Assembly (NCBI RefSeq): GCF_024347335.1
Contig: NZ_AP025463.1
Coordinates: 1,922,001 to 1,986,000 of the forward strand
Origin: Vibrio celticus
GTDB lineage: Bacteria > Pseudomonadota > Gammaproteobacteria > Enterobacterales > Vibrionaceae
DNA: 64,000 nt
Reading direction: 5' to 3'
Shown here: positions 54,782 to 63,239 of the stretch, one piece after another
How positions within the stretch are numbered: position 1 is the stretch's first letter
Layout: each line of letters opens with the position of its first letter
Translations under genes and position numbers: made by a program
The notes under the pieces: generated by a model
Seen by the model: only the letters and a program-made list of their open reading frames with translations
Databases searched by the model: none
What the model was told of the DNA's origin: nothing

Positions 54782-54844
54782 TCAAAATGCTTTCGCAAGC
54801 ACTTCAACGATTTCTTCTTTGTCGCCGATGAGAACAACGGGTAA
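54782..54844 (-). pseudogene. C-terminal remnant of an unidentified gene
   Basis: The minus-strand frame reads LPVVLIGDKEEIVEVLAKAF and stop, preceded immediately by an in-frame stop. Composition is protein-like, and the terminator at 54665-54701 lies behind it. It is probably what is left of a leftward gene in the alginate region. The family is not recognised. Confidence 0.35.
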
Positions 54845-55352
54845 CTATTCGAACCCTGTTCATTCCTATCAAGTTCGTACTCATATAGCAGGCTATGTCA
54901 CTGCCTTGCCTACTACATTTCAAACCTTCTCTGATTGAGCTTTAAATCACCTCAAGTAAATGCCTCATGTTCTTAAAGCGGTGGATTTAATCCATTTAGC
55001 TTCAAGACCACTCTTACTTATTCGGCTTCACACAGTCAGTTCATGCAATCAACACAGCAAAGTTATGTGTTGCTACAGAAAGTTAGCAAATAATAATGTA
55101 TTACAAATAAAAATAATATCTAAAGGTTCAATTTTTTGCTGTAGCGCACATTTATTGACGAACAAAACCCTTAAAAATCAATATTAATAGCCAAATAAAT
55201 CACTAAAAATCATTAACTTACCGGAATAATTCAACTTTGTAACCCTTTGTAAATAGTGGTTTTGTCCCAACAACACGATCAAATTCACAGATTATCACGC
55301 CTCGGATCGCTATCATATTTGTATTATTTAAATGCAAAACAAAGGCGTAAAT

Positions 55353-56612
55353 ATGAAAGCCCCCCGACTCCTACATCTGGCTGCCTGTATTGGTGCTATC
55401 ACTTTCGGTTCACAAGCTATGGCCGCTGAATTCGTTTTCCTCGATGAAGCAACATTAGAATCGAACCGTACTCTTCTTCAGTCAGATAAAGCTTCTGATT
55501 CAATGAAAGATGCTTACACCAAGTTGATTGAAGAAGCAGAACTAGCAATGAACGATGGTCCTTTCAGCGTTGCTGATAAAGGCATGGTTCCACCAAGCGG
55601 CAGCAAAAACGATTACATGAGCATCAGCCCTTACTGGTGGCCTGATGAATCAAAAGAAGATGGGCTTCCATGGGTTCGCCATGACGGAAAAACAAACCCA
55701 GCATCAAAAACTGACGAAACTGACTCAAAACGTATTGGCCACTTCACCCGTTCTGTTCGCGCATTAGCGATCGCCTACTATTTTAGCCAAGACGAAAAAT
55801 ACGCTCAGCAAGGTATCGAATACGTTAGAACTTGGTTCTTCAACGAAGACACCAAAATGAACCCGAACGTGAACTACGGACAAGGTGTTCCTGGTGTTGC
55901 AGAAGGTCGCCGCGGTGGAATCATCGATACTAGAACACTGACTGATCGCATGTTGGATTCAATCGCTATTTTGTCTCAATCAACTACCTGGACAGAATCT
56001 GACGAGACACAAATTACCCAATGGTACAGCGAATATTTGGACTGGTTGATCATTGATGATCTATCAGGCGGTCCTAAAGGCGAAGCTTACGCAGAAAACA
56101 ACCACGGCACTTGGTACGACTATCAAGTTGCTGGTGTTTCTTACTTTATTGGTAACGATGCGCTTGCCAAGCAAATGGTTCAAAAAGGCAAGATGCGTAT
56201 CGACACTCAATTCGAAAAAGACGGCTCTCAGCCTCATGAAATCGAGCGTACGCGTGCTTACCACTACCACTACTTCAGCTTAGATCCATTGGTAGGTATG
56301 GCTCAGATCGGTGACAAGGTCGGTATCGATCTTTGGAACTACACCAATAAGAAAGGCGGCTCTTTAGATACAGGTATTCAGCTAATGGCTGACTACAACG
56401 ACTTATCAAAAGAGTGGCCGTACACACAGAAAGACGAGCGTCGTCGCGTTGAACGTATGACTCCGCTTTATCTGAAAGCTGGCGTAGCTATGGAGAACCC
56501 TGAATGGGTGAAATTAGCAACAGAGACTGATTTCAGTGAATTTACAGTCAAGAAGAACCTAGCGGAAGTTTGGTCTCAACGAGATGTAGAACTGCTTTAC
56601 CCGAAGCTTTAA
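55353..56612 (+). CDS. Exported PL38-type alginate lyase family protein
   Basis: This 419-residue protein has a signal peptide (cut after SQAMA) and an alpha/alpha-barrel domain of the alginate-lyase superfamily. Visible family segments: MSISPYWWPD, NPASKTDETDSKRIGHFTRSVRALAIAYY, AENNHGTWYDYQV (catalytic Asn/His/Tyr region) and RTRAYHYHYFSLDPLV. Members cut uronate polymers by beta-elimination. ATG 55353 follows AAAGGCG; an in-frame ATG at 55332 lies upstream. It is followed by a KdgM porin gene after 73 bp, so they are probably one unit for uptake of alginate pieces. Confidence 0.85.
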   Translation: MKAPRLLHLAACIGAITFGSQAMAAEFVFLDEATLESNRTLLQSDKASDSMKDAYTKLIEEAELAMNDGPFSVADKGMVPPSGSKNDYMSISPYWWPDESKEDGLPWVRHDGKTNPASKTDETDSKRIGHFTRSVRALAIAYYFSQDEKYAQQGIEYVRTWFFNEDTKMNPNVNYGQGVPGVAEGRRGGIIDTRTLTDRMLDSIAILSQSTTWTESDETQITQWYSEYLDWLIIDDLSGGPKGEAYAENNHGTWYDYQVAGVSYFIGNDALAKQMVQKGKMRIDTQFEKDGSQPHEIERTRAYHYHYFSLDPLVGMAQIGDKVGIDLWNYTNKKGGSLDTGIQLMADYNDLSKEWPYTQKDERRRVERMTPLYLKAGVAMENPEWVKLATETDFSEFTVKKNLAEVWSQRDVELLYPKL

Positions 56613-56685
56613 TCCAAACGCTCAAAAGGGGGCATGTACCCGCCCCTTGAAAACCATTTTTAATTAAAAACAGTGGAACAAAACA

Positions 56686-57360
56686 ATGTTAAAAAATAAT
56701 AAAATCGCTTTAGCTGTCGTAGCAACTCTATTTGCAGGCAGCGTTTCAGCAGCATCACTTGATGCCCGCCAAGAGTACAAGCACGGTTCAGAAGACTGGG
56801 CAAGCCGTATCAAGATGAGTGGTTCGGTAGATAACCACTTCTTCGGCGCTGAAATGAAGCAAAAAGGTAAGCCTTTCTCTGAGTGGGAAGCGGCAGACAA
56901 CGAGTTCGAATACGGCTACAAATTCAAGCTTAACGAGCACTGGTTAATTCAACCAAGTATGCCAGTAACGTTTGGTTCTGACAGCGTAACCTACAAACCA
57001 CAAGTACGTGTTCAATACTCTTTCGAATCAGGCCTAAAAGCGAAACTTCGCTACCGTCACGAGTTCCGTGACTACACGTCTGACTCTTCAAACGAGAATA
57101 AGAACCGCAGTAAAGTAACGGGTAACATCGATTACAACTGGAATGCATGGCAGTTCGGCTTTGAAGCTAACTACGCAGAAGACTTCATTGACAGTGAGTG
57201 GACTGGCGGCGGCGGTGCTGACAACGAGTGGGATTACAACTTTAAAGTGGGTTACAAAGAGGCTGACTGGAGCTGGCGTCCATACGTTGAGTTCGGTAAC
57301 GTTCAAGACAGCCGTGACCGTCAACTACGTAGCCGTGTAGGTATTACTTACAGCTTCTAA
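56686..57360 (+). CDS. kdgM: KdgM-family oligosaccharide porin
   Basis: This 224-residue outer-membrane protein has a signal peptide (cut after VSA) and about 12 short amphipathic beta-strands ending with Phe (RSRVGITYSF), as in KdgM/NanC-type channels. The start of the mature protein (SLDARQEYKHGSEDWASRIKMSG) is typical for the family. KdgM porins pass acidic oligosaccharides; here oligoalginate is the likely substrate. It is the last gene of the PL38/KdgM unit and ends before a terminator. Confidence 0.87.
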   Translation: MLKNNKIALAVVATLFAGSVSAASLDARQEYKHGSEDWASRIKMSGSVDNHFFGAEMKQKGKPFSEWEAADNEFEYGYKFKLNEHWLIQPSMPVTFGSDSVTYKPQVRVQYSFESGLKAKLRYRHEFRDYTSDSSNENKNRSKVTGNIDYNWNAWQFGFEANYAEDFIDSEWTGGGGADNEWDYNFKVGYKEADWSWRPYVEFGNVQDSRDRQLRSRVGITYSF

Positions 57361-57406
57361 TTGAATAATCTAAGATAATTACTGTCCTAATTTTCTAAGA
57401 CCTAAA

Positions 57407-57436
57407 CAAAAGCCAGCTTAATCACTGGCTTTTTTT
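57407..57436 (+). terminator. Terminator after kdgM
   Basis: AAAAGCCAG...CTGGCTTTTTTT hairpin with a T-run. Confidence 0.85.
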
Positions 57437-57483
57437 CCTTTAAAATCAGTAAAATAAGATCCGAGCACTTGCAGCTCTTTTTC

Positions 57484-58200
57484 CTAGTGACTAATCCGAT
57501 AGAGAAAGGCAACGGTCACATTATCGTTAGGGACAACTCGCTTCTGCTGAACCAAAAACAATTCCGCTGTCGAAACGGCATCGGCTAATGCATTGTGGCT
57601 GTTGTACTCAGGAAGCCCGTACCTTTCGCGAGTCCCTGCCAGAGTTAAATCGACTTCTTCATGATTGCTGATCGCTTTCTCCATGCTTTTCTCAATACAC
57701 AAGGTATCAAGCCAAAGCAGAGGAATAGCTCGTAAACCGTAGCAGCGAAGAAGGTATTGGCTAATGAACTTCTCTTCGACCACACAAGCGTGCGCGACAA
57801 TGATCTTGCCTTTTGCTGCTTCGAAAAATGTCAGCATCGCATCATGAATAGACGCGCCCTCTTCCAACATTTGCGGCGTAATATGGTTGATAACAGCGGT
57901 TTCAGCGTTGATCTGCGAATCGTTATTCAGATAAATATGTTTGGCGGACGCTAAGTCTATTCGCCCCTTGACCACATCGACCCAACCCATGGACAAAATC
58001 AGATCTTGTTCGCTGTCTAGACCCGTGGTCTCAAGATCCAACACGATATAGTCACTGTCTTTGGCCAAGTCCGTCATTTCAGGGCATGGCTGCTCTACGA
58101 GATCATGTAACGCTTCTGGCAACTTAACCGTTCCCAGATATTGCTTACGTTTACGTTTAATTCGCTCAAGCGGATGAAAGTAATTTAGAAACGATTTCAT
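57484..58200 (-). CDS. DnaQ-like 3'-5' exonuclease
   Basis: The 238-residue protein has the DEDDh exonuclease motifs: VLDLETTGLD (Exo I, Asp and Glu), the Exo II region around HACVVEEKF and YNSHNALADAVSTAE (Exo III with His and Asp). It resembles the epsilon subunit of DNA polymerase III, but here acts as a stand-alone enzyme. The start overlaps the stop of the upstream CBS/DUF294 gene (TAATG), so the pair is co-translated. Confidence 0.87.
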   Translation of the reverse strand: MKSFLNYFHPLERIKRKRKQYLGTVKLPEALHDLVEQPCPEMTDLAKDSDYIVLDLETTGLDSEQDLILSMGWVDVVKGRIDLASAKHIYLNNDSQINAETAVINHITPQMLEEGASIHDAMLTFFEAAKGKIIVAHACVVEEKFISQYLLRCYGLRAIPLLWLDTLCIEKSMEKAISNHEEVDLTLAGTRERYGLPEYNSHNALADAVSTAELFLVQQKRVVPNDNVTVAFLYRISH

Positions 58201-60062
58201 TAGCGTGCTCCGAAACGAATTTTCGCCGCTTCTTGAAGGTCAGCAATGATCCTAAAGGCATCTTTCAAGTGTTTACGTTCAAAGCTACCAAAGCTATCTG
58301 GGTTGATGTTGTTGTCAGGCACATCCCCGTTCTTCAACGCTTCAAGTTGATGTCCAAAACGGAAAGAGAGAATGAACTGGTAAGCACCCAGAATGTTCTT
58401 GAATGCATCGTCGCTCAGCATGCCTTTTTCATTGGCAGCAGCGAAACGTTCGTCTGTCGCCGACAAATCGCACTCGACAGCAAGACCATAAATACGCGCT
58501 AAGTCGATAATCAAGTTGATCGCGTACTTCTTCACATTCAGCGTTTTCTTATTCTCACCTGACTTCTCAAGCACTAAGCTATTGAAGATGCCAAGTGGCG
58601 GGTTGGTATTGACCGCGTCTTTCACTAGTGTGCTTAAAAACTCACGGTTACCGCGAATATTGCTGTGCAACTCATCGCGAAGAATACCTTCGAACTCACT
58701 GTTGCCGTAGATAGTACGAATTTCTAGGAACACACTGATATTAAGCAAGCGTTCGTACTCTGGGTTAGCCACCCACTTCTTGTAGTAGTGCTTCCATACA
58801 CTGAGTGGCTGACACCATTTTGGCGTCGCAGCCATGAATTTACCTGGACATAATGGGTAGTGACAGCTTGCTAAGCCGTTGGTCACCATCATCGCTAAGT
58901 GTTTGAAGTAAATACGGTCACTGTCGGTTGCATCGTCAGCAAGAACAAGCGCGCTGTCTTGGTCCGACAACATGTGCACTTCATTACGTGCGTGCGATCC
59001 GGCTACGATCCAAGAGAAATCACACGGTGGTGGGCCTAACTTATCAATCGCTATTTGAATCAATCGACGGGTGTAGGCGTCCATAATCATGGTCATTACC
59101 TTGCCGACGGTTTCAGGCGCCACTTTACCTTCCACCAGCGCTTCAAAAATAGCTTGTCGCTCTGAGGTGAACGAAGACATGGTTTTCACGCTGCCCGCGT
59201 ATTTGATTTTCTCGATCAAGAATATCGCTTGAACACGGTGGTTTTGAACCAAATGAGACGTAGTAAGAAGACCAACGACCTTATTCTCTTTCACAACGGG
59301 CAAGTTCCGGATATTAAATTGCATCATGATAGAGGCCGCATGCAGCACCAGATCATCCGGTTTTACAGTAAGTGGAGAGTGCGTCATTACCTCAGAGATC
59401 AAACTATCAGTACTCACGCCGTGGGCGATCACTCGCTTAGTCATGTCTCGGTCGGTGATCAGACCAACAATGGTTTCACCTTCATAGATCACGGCACAAG
59501 GTGAGCGTTGATGAAGCATTTCAACCGCAACCGACTGGATGGTTTGCTCAGACTTAACAATCGCAACCTGCCCGCTTGCTACTTCTTCGACTTTACGAAT
59601 GAATAGACTTTTCTCTTTATTTGACCAAACCACATCCAGTGCCGACTTCAAGCGAACCTGCGCCTGTGAAGCAAAGTGTTCTGCGCAACTTGGAAAGGCT
59701 TTGAAAAGCGTTTGAAGTGCCGAGTGTGGAATCACATAAAGTAAGGTGTTTTCTATTGCGACAGCTCTGTAGCCTTTTTCGTCGTTGACTTCAGAATCTA
59801 AGAACGTAAAGCCGAACAAATCTTCACTGCCTAGACGAGCACGAAGCACACCATCCGATTTTCGTTGCTCCATAGAGCCCGTTCGAATGATATAGAGCGA
59901 TTTTTCCTTCCCCGACTCACACAAATCAACCACATCTCCCTTACCGAGATAAGTAATTTGAACGTTAGAGGCAAGTTCACGAAGTGCTTGTTTAGGGATC
60001 TTATCGAATGGGTCGATTTGACCTATGAATTGAAGAATATTTGGCAGTAGAGACTGGGGCAT
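58200..60062 (-). CDS. cNMP-binding / CBS / DUF294 nucleotidyltransferase-like signalling protein
   Basis: The 620-residue protein has an N-terminal cyclic-nucleotide-binding-like domain (about 15-130), two CBS domains (about 165-285: VAVEMLHQRSPCAVIYEGETIVGLITDRDMT and VKPDDLVLHAASIMMQFNIRNLPVVKENKVVGLLTT), a DUF294 nucleotidyltransferase domain with GSHARNEVHMLSDQDSALV (G-S...D-x-D) and a helical C-terminal domain. CBS pairs sense adenine nucleotides. It is coupled with the downstream exonuclease; in many Proteobacteria this pair accompanies acetate metabolism genes. Confidence 0.87.
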   Translation of the reverse strand: MPQSLLPNILQFIGQIDPFDKIPKQALRELASNVQITYLGKGDVVDLCESGKEKSLYIIRTGSMEQRKSDGVLRARLGSEDLFGFTFLDSEVNDEKGYRAVAIENTLLYVIPHSALQTLFKAFPSCAEHFASQAQVRLKSALDVVWSNKEKSLFIRKVEEVASGQVAIVKSEQTIQSVAVEMLHQRSPCAVIYEGETIVGLITDRDMTKRVIAHGVSTDSLISEVMTHSPLTVKPDDLVLHAASIMMQFNIRNLPVVKENKVVGLLTTSHLVQNHRVQAIFLIEKIKYAGSVKTMSSFTSERQAIFEALVEGKVAPETVGKVMTMIMDAYTRRLIQIAIDKLGPPPCDFSWIVAGSHARNEVHMLSDQDSALVLADDATDSDRIYFKHLAMMVTNGLASCHYPLCPGKFMAATPKWCQPLSVWKHYYKKWVANPEYERLLNISVFLEIRTIYGNSEFEGILRDELHSNIRGNREFLSTLVKDAVNTNPPLGIFNSLVLEKSGENKKTLNVKKYAINLIIDLARIYGLAVECDLSATDERFAAANEKGMLSDDAFKNILGAYQFILSFRFGHQLEALKNGDVPDNNINPDSFGSFERKHLKDAFRIIADLQEAAKIRFGAR

Positions 60063-60192
60063 AATCACACTCACAATAATTTAATTAGTGTTATTATATA
60101 ACTTAACATACTGGTTACTAGTGCTTTTAACGAAACACCAAATAATAGATTAAATATTGGACACCAGTCAGGTTTTCATCAAATTTGGATGC

Positions 60193-60222
60193 AAAAAAAA
60201 GCACGTATGGAACGTGCTTTTT
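60193..60222. terminator. Terminator upstream of the CBS gene / downstream of the GntR gene
   Basis: AAAAGCACG-TATGGAA-CGTGCTTTT works in both directions and serves the leftward regulator ending at 60347. Confidence 0.75.
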
Positions 60223-60346
60223 AGAGGTCACTGCTGAAGTTAGCTTTTGTACAACCGTAATTTTAACTTTGACTACCCTAGTTTTGCGAGAATGACCTCT
60301 CGTCGATAATGCAAAACGATCAAAGCTAAAATAACAGTGAAAACAA

Positions 60347-61066
60347 TTAACTAGCGGCTGGTAATCTGTGATTTGTTTCTAACAGGTGACTTGCTGACGC
60401 GTGGCGTGCTTTGTCACTATTACCTGCCATGATTGCTTCATAAATCTGGCGGTGTTCGTTAATACAAGTACTTCCCTCTTCAGAAGAGTGAGAAATAAAG
60501 TTAACAAACATGGTCGTTAAGATGTTACCAAATGGAAGGTAGAAGTCGTTACCTGTTGCATTGAAGATCAGGCTATGGAACTTCATATCAATATCTAGCC
60601 AACGCTCTTGATCAAGCGTTTCTTCGCTAGAAATTTCTACCATTTGTTGGAAAATACCAGACAGCTCAATGCGTTGCTCTGCACTCGCGAACTGAGCAGC
60701 TAAAGCACACGCTTCTGGTTCAATCGCGCGGCGTAAACCCAAAAACTGATGACAGAATTGGTCTGTATCGGCCAAACCGTCCATCCATTCGATCAATTGT
60801 GGATCTAAGAAGTTCCAGAATGCACGGTCAACAACGCGAGTACCGATCTTAGGACGAGATTCTAATAGGCCTTTTGAAGTCAGAAGCTTAACCGCTTCTC
60901 TTAATGCTGTTCTACTGATACCAAATTGCTCACACAGAGCCATCTCACCAGGGATAATAGAACCTTGAGGCAACTTGCCCGACAAAATACCACGGGCGAT
61001 TTCACGTGCAACTTGTACATGAAGGCTTCGCTTAGAGCCTGAAATAGAATTGAAAGAGCCAGCCAT
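60347..61066 (-). CDS. FadR-subfamily GntR regulator 1
   Basis: The 239-residue protein has an N-terminal winged helix (VQVAREIARGILSGKLPQGSIIPGEMALCEQFGISRTALREAVKLLTSKGLLESRPKIGTRV) and a helical FCD effector domain (about 95-235) that binds small organic acids, with metal-ligand candidates (Asp, His: DMKFHSLIF, NEHRQIYEAI). It is closely related to the regulator at 62360. Divergent from the SDR gene; it probably controls uronate/alginate genes and is relieved by a uronate intermediate. Confidence 0.88.
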   Translation of the reverse strand: MAGSFNSISGSKRSLHVQVAREIARGILSGKLPQGSIIPGEMALCEQFGISRTALREAVKLLTSKGLLESRPKIGTRVVDRAFWNFLDPQLIEWMDGLADTDQFCHQFLGLRRAIEPEACALAAQFASAEQRIELSGIFQQMVEISSEETLDQERWLDIDMKFHSLIFNATGNDFYLPFGNILTTMFVNFISHSSEEGSTCINEHRQIYEAIMAGNSDKARHASASHLLETNHRLPAAS

Positions 61067-61408
61067 GTGTCTACTTACCGATTAGATATGTATTATTTAA
61101 CTCGGACTATAGCACTGATTTATATCTTCACCAACACAGCATCAGAATAACGTGAGGTCACTACCAGTAAAGGTTGGAGCAATATTTCACAAACCTGCTC
61201 ATCTTTAGGTTTATAAAACCAATTTAAACCTTTAATTCATACAAATAATTCTCATTTACTATTTCAATGTATGCGTGAACTCACAAAACCATCCTTACTC
61301 TCACTATTTATGTCGGTAATAACCCGTTTTTAGATGAACACCCTTGAATATAGCAAGTGTTATTGTATGATTTATTGGCGTAAATAATCTACAATATAGG
61401 CGGCTCTG
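61067..61408. promoter_or_regulatory. Divergent control region between GntR 1 and SDR gene
   Basis: ATTGTA at 61362-61367 and TACAAT at 61390-61395 form an extended imperfect palindrome just before the SDR start (61409), a good place for repressor binding. No gene is seen in this 342-bp stretch. Confidence 0.5.
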
Positions 61409-62185
61409 ATGTTTAACGATTTAAAAGGCAAACGCATTCTAATTACTGGCTCTACTGCTGGTATGGGTTTAGCTACTGCACGTGTCTTTGCAAAATACGG
61501 CGCAAAAATCGGCATCAATAGTCGTGCTTTCAGCCCAAAAGTCGATGACGTTCTATCTGAACTTACCGCACTGGGTGGCGATGTTGCCTTTTTCCCTGCA
61601 AACCTAATGGACACATTAGAGTGCGAAAGGTTAGTCAAAGAGTTCACTGATCATTTTGGTGGCATGGACGTGTTGATTAACAACGCCGGTGGCCTTGGTG
61701 GTCGCGCCAATCTAGAAAATATCGATGATGAGTTTTATGAGCGCGTAATGAACCTTAATGTTCGCTCTGCGCTGATGACAACTAAGTTCTCTATCCCGCA
61801 CTTACGCGCCTCTGCTGCTGAGTCCGGGCAAACATCTTGTGTGATTAGCACAGGATCTATCGCCGCTCGCGAAGGCGGTGGTGTTGGTGCAGGCATCTAT
61901 GCCGCGTCTAAGGCTTGGTTACACGACATTCACCGAAATTGGGTGAAAGAGTTCGCGCAAGACAATATCCGTTTCAACATTGTTTCACCGGGCACTATCG
62001 ACACCGCATTTCACGATGGCAAGAGCGACGATTTGAAAGCGACCATTGCTAACAACATTCCAATGGGACGCTTTGGCCATATTGATGAAGTTGCCCCTTC
62101 ATTCGCTTTCTTTGCATCGCACGCTTGCAGCGGTTACATCACAGGTCAAATCCTAGATGTTAACGGCGGACAAATAACGCCCTAG
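61409..62185 (+). CDS. Short-chain dehydrogenase, candidate DEH (unsaturated uronate) reductase
   Basis: This 258-residue SDR enzyme shows the Rossmann nucleotide motif TGSTAGMG, the NNAGG motif, the catalytic Ser region (VISTGSIAAREGG) and Y-x3-K in YAASK, and ends DVNGGQITP. It uses NAD(P)H to reduce a carbonyl. In alginate pathways an SDR reduces 4-deoxy-L-erythro-5-hexoseulose uronate (DEH) to 2-keto-3-deoxygluconate, and its position between two FadR-type regulators supports this. The substrate assignment is inferred. Confidence 0.85.
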   Translation: MFNDLKGKRILITGSTAGMGLATARVFAKYGAKIGINSRAFSPKVDDVLSELTALGGDVAFFPANLMDTLECERLVKEFTDHFGGMDVLINNAGGLGGRANLENIDDEFYERVMNLNVRSALMTTKFSIPHLRASAAESGQTSCVISTGSIAAREGGGVGAGIYAASKAWLHDIHRNWVKEFAQDNIRFNIVSPGTIDTAFHDGKSDDLKATIANNIPMGRFGHIDEVAPSFAFFASHACSGYITGQILDVNGGQITP

Positions 62186-62296
62186 TTAGCTGGTTTATAT
62201 AAGCTCACTCAGCGATTTAAGTTCGCCACACTATATAAGGTCAAAAGACCCGAGTAGATGAGGGAAAACCTCACACTAAATTCGACGTATACACTG

Positions 62297-62333
62297 ACAC
62301 TAAACACCAGATTCGTCTGGCTTTTAGTGTTTT
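62297..62333 (+). terminator. Terminator after SDR gene
   Basis: ACACTAAA..CCAGATTCGTCTGG..TTTAGTGTTTT: a two-part hairpin with a T-run, between the SDR gene and GntR 2. Confidence 0.7.
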
Positions 62334-62359
62334 CAAAGTTTCAATTTCTGGTGGTTTAA

Positions 62360-63082
62360 ATGTCAATATTTACATTGGTGGAAGATTCAAGCCGCCGAAT
62401 TCATGTTCAAGTGGCGAGACAAATTGCTCGCAAGATCTTATCAGGCGAGTTAGAAGAAAATCAAAAGTTACCCAGCGAAATGGAGCTGTGCGATATCTTT
62501 GGAGTAAGCAGAACTGCCCTTCGAGAATCAACTAAGCTACTTTCGGCAAAAGGTTTAATCGAGTCGAAGCCAAAAGTGGGCACTCGTATCAAACCGAGAA
62601 CACAGTGGCACTTCTTGGACCCGCAATTGCTGTACTGGATCCAAGATTTAGAAGATACCAAACCCTTCTTGTCTCAATTTTTAGGCTTAAGAAAAGCGAT
62701 TGACCCGGAAGCTTGTGCACTCGCTGCAACTAATGCAACCGTTGAGCAACGCAAAGAGCTTTCGATTCTTTTCCAGAAGATGACTATCGCGGCAAATAAC
62801 TTCGATTATGAAGAGTGGACGACCAACGATCACCTGTTTCACCAAACGATTTTCTTATCGACAGGTAATCAGTTTTACATTCCATTCGCCAATATTCTGT
62901 CGACTATCTTCAAGCAGTTTATCGACCACTCCGCTGAAGGCGGGCGCTTCTGTTTAGAAGAACATAAAGCGATTTACGACGCGATAATGTCAGGCGATGC
63001 CAAGCAAGCTCGAATTGCTTCTCAAGTCCTGCTAGACGATGAGAACCAAAAACTCTCTAGGGTTGAATTAGCCATCGCATAA
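62360..63082 (+). CDS. FadR-subfamily GntR regulator 2
   Basis: The 240-residue protein is a paralogue of the regulator at 60347: same winged helix (VQVARQIARKILSGELEENQKLPSEMELCDIFGVSRTALRESTKLLSAKGLIESKPKVGTRI) and an FCD domain with matching motifs (LGLRKAIDPEACALAA, STGNQFYIPFANILSTIF, EEHKAIYDAIMSG). Both flank the SDR gene. It probably responds to a related ligand. A terminator separates it from the MATE gene and from the SDR gene. Confidence 0.88.
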   Translation: MSIFTLVEDSSRRIHVQVARQIARKILSGELEENQKLPSEMELCDIFGVSRTALRESTKLLSAKGLIESKPKVGTRIKPRTQWHFLDPQLLYWIQDLEDTKPFLSQFLGLRKAIDPEACALAATNATVEQRKELSILFQKMTIAANNFDYEEWTTNDHLFHQTIFLSTGNQFYIPFANILSTIFKQFIDHSAEGGRFCLEEHKAIYDAIMSGDAKQARIASQVLLDDENQKLSRVELAIA

Positions 63083-63097
63083 CCGAGATTAACCAAA

Positions 63098-63135
63098 CTG
63101 ACTTGTGTTTCAAAGACACAAGTCAGTCTTGTTTT
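63098..63135 (+). terminator. Terminator after GntR 2
   Basis: CTGACTTGTGT-TTCAAAG-ACACAAGTCAG is a perfect stem followed by TCTTGTTTT. Confidence 0.85.
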
Positions 63136-63239
63136 AGCACCCATTTTTTAACCATCAAATACCGTAGTGTTTTCTTCTTTAAACGCTCTACTCCGTCACC
63201 TCAGAGAAAGCTTACGGTTATACACATAAGGTGTTGTTT

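Larger units (their letters stand above)
54414..55352. other. Large intergenic region with a gene remnant and an orphan minus-strand terminator
   Basis: Besides the remnant at 54782-54844 and the terminator at 54665-54701, I see no gene. The right end holds the promoter of the PL38-type lyase with ATTTGTA at 55317-55323, which resembles half of the TTGTA site. Confidence 0.5.
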
